From Syntrophomonadaceae bacterium (GTDB lineage Bacteria; Bacillota; Syntrophomonadia; Syntrophomonadales; Syntrophomonadaceae), in NCBI GenBank assembly GCA_030526885.1, contig JAUNBV010000052.1, positions 1 to 11,786 on the forward strand: 11,786 bases of DNA, written 5' to 3'. The notes under the pieces were generated by a model. It made no database searches. It was not told the DNA's origin and saw nothing but the letters and a program-made list of their open reading frames with translations. A program made the translations under genes and the position numbers. Of this stretch, positions 7,018 to 11,786 are shown one piece after another. The number at the start of each line of letters is the position of its first letter. The stretch's first letter is position 1.

Positions 7018-7752
7018 TTTTGCAACCTCCGTTATAATGGTTCCCGGTTTTTCGGTAAAACTGCTTAAAATCTCTACCTCCACCCGATAGTTCATGGCCA
7101 GTTCCGCCGCGCGGGGCTGTAAAACGGCGGCCCCTACGCTGGCAAACTCCAGCATTTCCTCATAGCATATCTGGCGCAGTTTGCTGGCCCGGGGTTCGAT
7201 GCGGGGGTCGGCGGTGTAAACGCCGTCCACGTCGGTGAAGATAAGGCAGTGTTTAGCTTTCATGCCGGCGGCCAGGGCTACCGCGCTGGTATCCGAGCCC
7301 CCGCGCCCCAAGGTGGTGATGTCGCCGTTGGGGGCGATGCCCTGAAAACCCGCCACCACTACTATTTTGCCCTGGTCCAGTTCCTGTTCGATGCGGATCG
7401 GGTCGATATCGTTGATGCGCGCTTTGCTGTAGACATTATCGGTCAAGATGCCGGCCTGCCAGCCGGTCAGGGACAGGGCGGGGCAACCGGCGGCCTGCAG
7501 GCTCATCGCCAGCAGGGAGGCGCTTTGCTGTTCGCCGGTGGCCAGCAGCATATCCAGTTCGCGCAGGTCGTGGCCGCGCCCTATTTCACGGGTCAGTTCC
7601 AACAGGTCGTCGGTGGTGTCGCCCATGGCCGATACCACGGTCACTATCCGATGGCCCTGCGCCTTCATCGCGATTAGTTTGTCGGCGATACGCCGTATTT
7701 TATTGATGTCGGCAACCGAGCTGCCGCCAAATTTACATACCAGTAAAGCCAT
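6532..7752 (-). CDS. lysC: Aspartate kinase, LysC type
   Basis: Phosphorylates L-aspartate to aspartyl-4-phosphate, the first step to lysine/diaminopimelate, threonine and methionine. Product 406 residues. The amino-acid kinase domain covers about 1-235 with KFGGSS (7-12), the TGWQAGILTDNVYSKARI segment, TTLGRGGSDTSAVALA (146-161) and FTDVDGVYTADPR (172-184). Two C-terminal ACT domains (about 262-330 and 341-400) bind the feedback inhibitor, including the NINxQMISTSEIK block. TTAAGGAG lies ahead of the ATG. It is 17 bases downstream of hom, so hom-lysC is one operon. A second start inside the gene, at Met246, is annotated separately. Length and that position match the alpha/beta aspartokinase II of Bacillus subtilis. 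No riboswitch is seen upstream, so control is probably allosteric. Confidence 0.97.
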   Translation of the reverse strand: MALLVCKFGGSSVADINKIRRIADKLIAMKAQGHRIVTVVSAMGDTTDDLLELTREIGRGHDLRELDMLLATGEQQSASLLAMSLQAAGCPALSLTGWQAGILTDNVYSKARINDIDPIRIEQELDQGKIVVVAGFQGIAPNGDITTLGRGGSDTSAVALAAGMKAKHCLIFTDVDGVYTADPRIEPRASKLRQICYEEMLEFASVGAAVLQPRAAELAMNYRVEVEILSSFTEKPGTIITEVAKMDKVRTVSGVAHDLNVAKIAIFDVPDQPGIASKVFRALADNAINVDMIVQSQMKGDRNDIAFTIERQELSRALPLVETVVADIGAAGMAYGDDVAKISIVGAGMQSKPGVAADMFAVLAENGINIQMISTSEIKTSCIIEEAQTQKAVQALHQCFDLENES

Positions 7753-7769
7753 GGTGAGTCACTCCTTAA

Positions 7770-9062
7770 TTATTGCCGGGGGGCGATACCTTCCAGCCGG
7801 ATAAAGTTGTCGATGCTGTGCACGAACTCCTTGTCCTTAAGGATGGACAGCGCCTGTTGCAGATCGGCTTCGCGGGTATTATGGGTGATCACCATCAACT
7901 CGGCGTCCGCCGCGGTGGCGCTCTTTTGCATAACCGTTTGCAGGCTGACATTGCAATCGCCGAATACTCCGGCGATACCGGCCAGCACGCCGGGGCGGTC
8001 CACTACGGTGAGGCGGATGTAGTATTGGGTCTTGAGCTCGCTGATAGGCCGGAAGGGTTTGGAGGCAAAACAGGTACATCCGATACGGGCGCTGCTGTGA
8101 TGGCTGAGGTTGCGCCCGATGTCGATGATGTCGCCCACCACGGAAGAAGCGGTGGGCATTTCACCGGCGCCGCGTCCGTAATGCATGATATCGCCCACCG
8201 CGTCGCCACGCACAAAGACGGCGTTGAATACGTCGTTTACCGCTGCCAGCGGATGATCGGCGGGCAGCAGCGCCGGATAAACCCGGGCCAGTACCCCGCC
8301 TTCGTTTTCGTCGGCGATAGCCAGCAGTTTCACCACATAACCCAGTTCCCCGGCGTATTTGATGTCGCGGGCATTGATGGTGGTGATGCCCTCCACATAG
8401 ACGTCGCCGAAGGTAACGCGGCTGTTAAAGGCGATGGAGGCTAAAATGGCCAGCTTGCGGGCCGCGTCCAGGCCGCCCACATCGGCGGTGGGGTCGGATT
8501 CGGCATATCCCAGGCGCTGGGCCTCGGCCAGCACTTCGGAAAAATCGGAGCCCTCGGTGGTCATCTTGGTCAAAATATAGTTGGTGGTGCCGTTCAGGAT
8601 GCCCAGGACCTGCTGGATGGCGTTGCCGGCCAGCGATTGCTTCATCGGCTGGATGATGGGGATGCCGCCGGCCACGCTGGCTTCAAAATAGAAATCCACC
8701 CCGTTTTGCTGCGCGGTATCGAACAGTTCCCGGCCGCGTTCCGCGATCATATCCTTGTTGGCGGTTACCACATGCTTGCCGTGCTGCATCGCCTCGAGCA
8801 CCATGGTGCAGGCCGGTTCGATGCCTCCCATCAGTTCCGCCACGATACTGATTTCATCATCGTTAAGTATCTCCTGATAGCTTTCGGCGATCATGGCGTC
8901 CGGCAGGCCCAGCGCGGCGCATTTGCTCCGATCCTTTTCCAGCACCTTTACGATGCGGAGTTCCTGTCCCGCCTTTTGCCGGATCAGTTCCTGATTTTGT
9001 TGCAGCAGCTTATACACGCCGCCGCCCACCGTACCACAGCCCAGCAATGCGATTTTTATCAT
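7770..9062 (-). CDS. hom: Homoserine dehydrogenase with ACT domain
   Basis: NAD(P)H-dependent reduction of aspartate semialdehyde to homoserine, the branch step to threonine and methionine. The start is the ATG at 9062, giving 430 residues, the usual length, and placing the Rossmann motif at the N-terminus (LLGCGTVGGGV, 6-16). A longer frame up to 9251 is rejected because the promoter lies inside it. Other motifs: TANKDMIAERG (100-110), the GGIPIIQPMKQSLAGN block (132-147), GILNGTTNYILTKM (154-167) and YAESDPTADVGGLDAARKL (186-204) with catalytic-type Lys203. A C-terminal ACT domain (about 350-425, IRLTVVDRPGVLAGIAGVF) suggests feedback control, probably by threonine. First gene of the hom-lysC operon. 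Confidence 0.97.
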   Translation of the reverse strand: MIKIALLGCGTVGGGVYKLLQQNQELIRQKAGQELRIVKVLEKDRSKCAALGLPDAMIAESYQEILNDDEISIVAELMGGIEPACTMVLEAMQHGKHVVTANKDMIAERGRELFDTAQQNGVDFYFEASVAGGIPIIQPMKQSLAGNAIQQVLGILNGTTNYILTKMTTEGSDFSEVLAEAQRLGYAESDPTADVGGLDAARKLAILASIAFNSRVTFGDVYVEGITTINARDIKYAGELGYVVKLLAIADENEGGVLARVYPALLPADHPLAAVNDVFNAVFVRGDAVGDIMHYGRGAGEMPTASSVVGDIIDIGRNLSHHSSARIGCTCFASKPFRPISELKTQYYIRLTVVDRPGVLAGIAGVFGDCNVSLQTVMQKSATAADAELMVITHNTREADLQQALSILKDKEFVHSIDNFIRLEGIAPRQ

Positions 9063-9081
9063 TATCAGCCACCAACTTTCT

Positions 9082-9095
9082 CCGGGCTTGCCCGG
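9082..9095 (-). other. Small hairpin beside the hom ribosome site
   Basis: CCGGGC-AA-GCCCGG (read on the minus strand as five to six G-C pairs with a tight loop) lies in the short hom leader. It immediately precedes GGAGAAAG, about 20 bases before the ATG. It could affect ribosome loading. It has no T-run, so it is not a terminator. Confidence 0.4.
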
Positions 9096-9132
9096 TAAAC
9101 ATACAGTTAAGAGAAAAATCGAATCGTGAATC

Positions 9133-9161
9133 ATTATAGCACTGCCGCCGCATGGGTACAA
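9133..9161 (-). promoter_or_regulatory. Promoter of the hom-lysC operon
   Basis: Minus strand TTGTAC (9156-9161), a 17-base spacer, then TATAAT (9133-9138), a perfect -10. Transcription would begin near 9126, leaving a leader of about 64 bases. That is too short for a lysine riboswitch or T-box. Confidence 0.75.
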
Positions 9162-9178
9162 GCACCGGCGCAATAATA

Positions 9179-9187
9179 TGGTAAAAT
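9179..9187 (+). promoter_or_regulatory. Possible extended -10 promoter of rlmA
   Basis: TGGTAAAAT is an extended -10 (TG, one base, TAAAAT) about 34 bases ahead of the rlmA ATG. No good -35 lies upstream, as is common for this promoter type. It is back to back with the hom promoter. Confidence 0.45.
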
Positions 9188-9220
9188 ATATACCAGAATG
9201 ATGGGTAAGAGGCGGGTGAA

Positions 9221-10081
9221 ATGGTGGAAAGCAGGCTGCAACAGGCGGCAAAAGGTTTTGAACGCGGCGCGGCGGCGCTGTGCTGTCCCTTGTGCCGCGG
9301 CGGGATGGCGGTGAGCGGGGGCGCAGCTTTGCGCTGTGAGCAAGGGCACAGCTTTGATCTGTCCGCCAGGGGATATGTGAATCTGCTGGGCAAAGCCAAG
9401 CCCGGCGCGTATGATAAAGAATTGTTCTTAAGCCGCCGCGCCGTTATGGAACAGGGTTTTTATGACGAGCTGCTGGGGGAGATAAAAGCGATCATTAAGG
9501 AGTATGCCCCCGGCAAAGCCATACGGGTGCTGGACGCCGGATGCGGTGAAGGCTGGTATTTGCGGCAGTTGAGCCAAGACGCCCAACTGCCGGAGGGCTG
9601 CGAATACTTTGGCGTGGATATCGTAAAGGATGCGGTACAGCTCGCGGCGCGGGACGGCGCGGGAGTGAACTGGTGCGTGGCCAACCTGGCGCGCCTGCCC
9701 TTGGCCGACCGCAGTATGGACATAATCTTGAACCTGTTGACCCCGGCCAATTATGAGGAATTCAAGCGGGTATTGCGGCCGGAGGGGCTCATCGTCAAGG
9801 CGGTGCCGGGCAATGAATACCTGCGGGAGATACGCGAGTGCGTAGCGGGGCAGTTGATGCGCAAACAGTATTCCAACCGTGAGGTGATGGAGCATTCGAC
9901 CGAAAACATCAGGGTGCTGCAGCGCCGCCGCATATACCGCCGCCATCCGCTTACCCCGGCCCAATGGCATGATTTCCTGCGCATGACTCCGTTGACCGCG
10001 GGCGCCGATATCAGCGCTATACCGTCTGACCGCACCGACCATATCACCATCGACCTGGAGCTCATCACCGGGCGGCTTTAG
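9221..10081 (+). CDS. rlmA: 23S rRNA guanine-N1 methyltransferase, RlmA family
   Basis: SAM-dependent methyltransferase predicted to modify a guanine of the hairpin 35 region of 23S rRNA (G745 for RlmA-I, G748 for RlmA-II, E. coli numbers). An N-terminal zinc finger is formed by C22, C25, C39 and H43 (CPLC and C-x3-H in CEQGHSFDLSARGYVNLL, which closely resembles E. coli RrmA). The Rossmann methyltransferase domain has motif I LDAGCGEG (104-111) and the acidic motif II FGVDIVKDA (130-138). The C-terminal RMTPLTA segment is also a family feature. 286 residues; ATG at 9221 behind GAGGCGGG. Which guanine is modified cannot be told from sequence. Its TAG overlaps the stop of the convergent hxlR gene by 4 bases. 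Confidence 0.92.
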   Translation: MVESRLQQAAKGFERGAAALCCPLCRGGMAVSGGAALRCEQGHSFDLSARGYVNLLGKAKPGAYDKELFLSRRAVMEQGFYDELLGEIKAIIKEYAPGKAIRVLDAGCGEGWYLRQLSQDAQLPEGCEYFGVDIVKDAVQLAARDGAGVNWCVANLARLPLADRSMDIILNLLTPANYEEFKRVLRPEGLIVKAVPGNEYLREIRECVAGQLMRKQYSNREVMEHSTENIRVLQRRRIYRRHPLTPAQWHDFLRMTPLTAGADISAIPSDRTDHITIDLELITGRL

Positions 10082-10806
10082 AACAGGGAATCAAGCTCCC
10101 AGGAATCCCCCTCCGCTTGCTCCTCCGCTTGCTGTTCGGCGTCCTCGGGTTTCAATTCTTCGCTTATCAGCAGTAGATCAGCCGGAGCCGCTTCGACCGT
10201 GGTATCGACTACCGGTGCCGCCTCGGCGGCTTCCGTGGGCTCTGCCGGCGGCGCTTCTTGGGACAGGTTCCTGGCCGGGGTTGCTTCCGCTTCAGCTGCC
10301 GCTGAGATTGCCTCCACCTCTGCCGGGGCATCGACTGCCGTTGTCGGCGCTTCAATGGCTTCCGTGGGCTCTGCCGGGGCTAAGACTGCCGGAGCAGCTT
10401 CGTCGGCTGCCGCCAGTTCCTCCGTCGCCGGCAGGGGCTTTTCCGCTTTCCGGGGCGCGCGTTTGCGTTTGGGCCGCGCTTTTTCTACCGTCGCTTCCTG
10501 GCGGTAGTGCTCTCCCCATTCTCTCATGGCATCCAAAACCGGTTTTAAGCTGTAGCCGGTTACGGTCAGGGTATATTCTACCCGTGGCGGGACCTCGGCA
10601 TAAGCCGCGCGGGTGAGCAGCCCGTTTTCTTCCAGCGCGCGCAGATTAGCGGTGAGTACCTTTTGCGTTATACCCGTCGCCGAGCGCTTGAGTTCGCTGA
10701 AACGCCGGGTGCCGTTGAGCAGGTCACGGATGATTAATACCTTCCACTTGTTGCCGATCAGTTGCATGGTTATTTCCACCGGACAATTAGGCAGCTCCTG
10801 AGCCAT
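10078..10806 (-). CDS. HxlR-family regulator with long Ala/Glu/Pro-rich tail
   Basis: Winged-helix transcription regulator. Residues 8-103 form a complete HxlR domain: CPVEITMQLIGNKWKVLIIRDLL, the recognition region FSELKRSATGITQKVLTANLRALEENGLL, and the wing with VEYTLTVTGYSLKPVLDAM. Cys8 sits where redox-sensing members such as HypR and YodB have a conserved cysteine, so thiol or electrophile sensing is possible. The family usually ends near residue 110. This protein continues with a basic stretch KRKRAPRK (113-120) and a low-complexity Ala/Glu/Pro/Thr tail to residue 242. The tail contains a repeated PAEPTEA unit (144-150 and 187-193) and ends in SWELDSLF. AAGGGGG precedes the ATG. Its target genes are unknown. 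It is divergent from the prepilin genes. Confidence 0.93.
   Translation of the reverse strand: MAQELPNCPVEITMQLIGNKWKVLIIRDLLNGTRRFSELKRSATGITQKVLTANLRALEENGLLTRAAYAEVPPRVEYTLTVTGYSLKPVLDAMREWGEHYRQEATVEKARPKRKRAPRKAEKPLPATEELAAADEAAPAVLAPAEPTEAIEAPTTAVDAPAEVEAISAAAEAEATPARNLSQEAPPAEPTEAAEAAPVVDTTVEAAPADLLLISEELKPEDAEQQAEEQAEGDSWELDSLF
10204..10377 (-). repeat. In-frame repeat within the hxlR tail
   Basis: An identical 21-base segment occurs at 10228-10248 and 10357-10377, 129 bases (43 codons) apart. The similarity extends to an ATCGACT at 10204 and 10330, giving a unit of about 45 bases with a one-codon length difference. The unit encodes PAEPTEA(A/I)EA and following residues, so the tail probably grew by duplication. 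Confidence 0.8.
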
Positions 10807-10841
10807 ACGAAAACCCCCTTAAAACATAATGGAATACATTT

Positions 10842-10883
10842 GAAACCTAAAATAAAAAGGAAACCAAAGATAAAACATGAACC
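10842..10883. promoter_or_regulatory. 18-base-period repeats in the hxlR leader
   Basis: GAAACCTAAAATAAAA (10842-10857) recurs as GAAACCAAAGATAAAA (10860-10875), 14 of 16 identical, with an 18-base period. A third, weaker copy (TGAACC, 10878-10883) keeps the same phase. They lie between the hxlR promoter and start codon, a suitable place for an operator, perhaps for autoregulation. Confidence 0.55.
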
Positions 10884-10892
10884 TATAGGATA

Positions 10893-10921
10893 ATTATAAC
10901 AAAGCGCGTAATGGGCTGCAA
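10893..10921 (-). promoter_or_regulatory. Promoter of the hxlR gene
   Basis: Minus strand TTGCAG (10916-10921), a 17-base spacer, then TATAAT (10893-10898). Transcription would begin near 10886, giving a leader of about 80 bases that contains the 18-base-period repeats. Confidence 0.78.
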
Positions 10922-10974
10922 GTATAACGAAAAACCACTTATGCTGGCAGCAACTGTGAGCCGGGCGGGAAGCG

Positions 10975-10983
10975 TGATACAAT
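10975..10983 (+). promoter_or_regulatory. Possible extended -10 promoter of the prepilin operon
   Basis: TGATACAAT is an extended -10 about 55 bases ahead of the first prepilin ATG. The -35 position (TGTGAG) is weak. The element is inferred from sequence only. Confidence 0.4.
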
Positions 10984-11037
10984 AGATTCATAGTTTTTAA
11001 AAGAGTAAACGGCGGTTTGGAAATGGGGTGACGCGCT

Positions 11038-11475
11038 ATGCGGATGATGAAAAATGACCGCGGCTTTTCGCTGCTGGAGCTGATGGCGTGCCTGGCGCTG
11101 CTGGCTTTGCTGGCGGCGGTGGTTCTGCGCGTTTGCGGCCAGGGCACAATGGCGCTGGTTCAGGCGGGGGCGCGCGGGGAGGCGTTGGATTATGCCATTT
11201 CCATCATGGAGGAGCTGCGGGCCGATCCGATTTTGCTGTCCCGGGCTAGCGCCGGGACGTTGAGCGCGGCGGAGCAAAAGCGGCTTTTATATGATGAAGC
11301 CATGGTGGCGGAGCTTAAGGTAGAACGCACCCGCGCCGGTGAGTTGGTGGAACTGCCGCCGGATACCGGGGACGCGCCGCTGTACGCGGTCAGCCTGCGG
11401 GTGTGCCCGACGCAGTATCCCAGCGTTGCGGTGCGGTGGACCGCGTTGTTGGGCGGCGGGGAGGCGGAGCAATGA
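11038..11475 (+). CDS. Prepilin-like protein, GspI/PilV type
   Basis: Short 145-residue protein with a type IV prepilin leader: MRMMKNDRG, predicted to be cut by prepilin peptidase after Gly9, then FSLLE with Glu at +5 and a hydrophobic helix (about residues 10-32). After the helix, the segment ALDYAISIMEELRADP resembles the A-x-ENQ-x-ELR region of GspI-like minor pseudopilins. The periplasmic or extracytoplasmic C-terminal part contains one cysteine (C127 region, VCPTQYP) and I do not recognise it further. The ATG follows GGGGTGA with 7-base spacing. Its stop overlaps the next gene's start as ATGA. Role inferred: minor subunit priming a type IV pilus or a type II secretion-like pseudopilus. 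Confidence 0.82.
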   Translation: MRMMKNDRGFSLLELMACLALLALLAAVVLRVCGQGTMALVQAGARGEALDYAISIMEELRADPILLSRASAGTLSAAEQKRLLYDEAMVAELKVERTRAGELVELPPDTGDAPLYAVSLRVCPTQYPSVAVRWTALLGGGEAEQ

Positions 11476-11786
11476 GGGGGTTGAGGGATGACAAGGGCTT
11501 TACCCTGCTGGAACTGCTGCTCGCGCTGCCGCTGGCCTTGCTTATTCTAACCGCTTTGCTGCTGCTGCTTAAGGTGGGGGTGGGCAGCTTTGATTCGGGG
11601 CGGGCGAGTAGCGACGCTCACTATGCCCTGCGCCATGTACGCAGCGCATTGGTGGACGATATCGTGGCCGCGCATAACTGTACCGTCTCCGCCCACCCCG
11701 GCGGGGCTGAGCTGAGCGCGGGCCGCGCGGGAGGCTGTCTCACCCTTGAAGGCATCGATGAATACGGCGGGGATTATACCATTTCT
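11472..11786 (+). CDS. Prepilin-like protein, GspJ/PilW type, 3' end cut off
   Basis: Starts at the ATG overlapping the previous stop (ATGA, so probably translationally coupled) and stays open to the window end, giving 105 residues. The leader MRGLRDDKG is followed by FTLLE (cleavage after Gly9, Glu at +5) and a long Leu-rich helix to about residue 33. Then comes ALRHVRSALVDDIVAAHNC, similar in pattern to the helix after the transmembrane segment of GspJ/PilW proteins. The order GspI-like then GspJ-like matches pseudopilin gene clusters. No major pilin, ATPase or inner-membrane gene is visible upstream. These may lie downstream, outside the window. Confidence 0.82.
   Translation, partial: MRGLRDDKGFTLLELLLALPLALLILTALLLLLKVGVGSFDSGRASSDAHYALRHVRSALVDDIVAAHNCTVSAHPGGAELSAGRAGGCLTLEGIDEYGGDYTIS

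Noticed and set aside
7773..8444. 223-residue plus-strand open frame opposite hom
   Set aside because: Shadow of the hom coding frame. It has no recognisable domain, and the minus-strand gene is certain.
9063..9126. Lysine riboswitch or T-box ahead of hom-lysC
   Set aside because: The predicted leader is only about 64 bases, with one tiny hairpin and no T-box or lysine-aptamer elements.
9063..9251. N-terminal extension of homoserine dehydrogenase to 493 residues
   Set aside because: The extra 63 residues cover the TATAAT promoter and have no family similarity. The Rossmann motif belongs at the N-terminus, so the ATG at 9062 is used.
10199..10616. Ala/Ser- or Leu/Pro-rich plus-strand frames opposite hxlR
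   Set aside because: Their composition simply mirrors the low-complexity tail of the minus-strand gene.
1..11786. CRISPR array, insertion sequence or prophage
   Set aside because: No spaced identical repeats, transposase, integrase or terminal inverted repeats were seen.

Overview
The window looks like a chromosomal segment of a moderately GC-rich Bacillota (Firmicutes), probably in the Clostridia. The evidence is the rpsB-tsf-pyrH-frr order, GTG starts behind strong Shine-Dalgarno sites, a short 216-residue EF-Ts, a Bacillus-type aspartokinase with an internal start, and the VanG/VanT-type cell-wall genes. The genus cannot be fixed from this sequence.

Layout. (1) Positions 2-2698, plus strand: the translation and nucleotide block rpsB (3' part only), tsf, pyrH and frr, with a terminator-like hairpin between rpsB and tsf. 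(2) Positions 2734-6058, minus strand: a VanG-type D-alanine:D-serine ligase followed by a VanT-type protein, a membrane acyltransferase-like domain fused to a PLP racemase. They converge on frr. Upstream is a 302-base gap with a TTAAG direct repeat of 11-base period and a weak promoter. (3) Positions 6315-6478, minus strand: a tRNA-Pro(GGG) with its own promoter and a strong terminator. (4) Positions 6532-9062, minus strand: the hom-lysC operon for the aspartate-family pathway, with a promoter and an internal ribosome start in lysC predicted to make a separate regulatory subunit. (5) Positions 9221-10081, plus strand: an RlmA-type 23S rRNA guanine methyltransferase whose stop codon overlaps the stop of a convergent HxlR-family regulator. 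That regulator carries an unusual low-complexity tail of about 140 residues. (6) Positions 11038-11786, plus strand: two overlapping prepilin-like genes, GspI/PilV-like then GspJ/PilW-like. They start an operon that runs off the window.

How the genes work together. VanT should make D-serine at the membrane and the ligase should join it to D-alanine, giving peptidoglycan precursors ending in D-Ala-D-Ser. The racemase has Asn where alanine racemases have Tyr354, and the ligase carries a VanG-like omega loop. No vanXY (removal of D-Ala-D-Ala) and no vanRS are in the window, so this is either a two-gene constitutive or housekeeping system or one regulated from elsewhere. Hom and LysC supply threonine, methionine, lysine and diaminopimelate, the last also a cell-wall precursor. 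The most unusual points are the isolated ligase-racemase pair, the tailed HxlR protein with 18-base repeats in its leader, and the internal lysC start.
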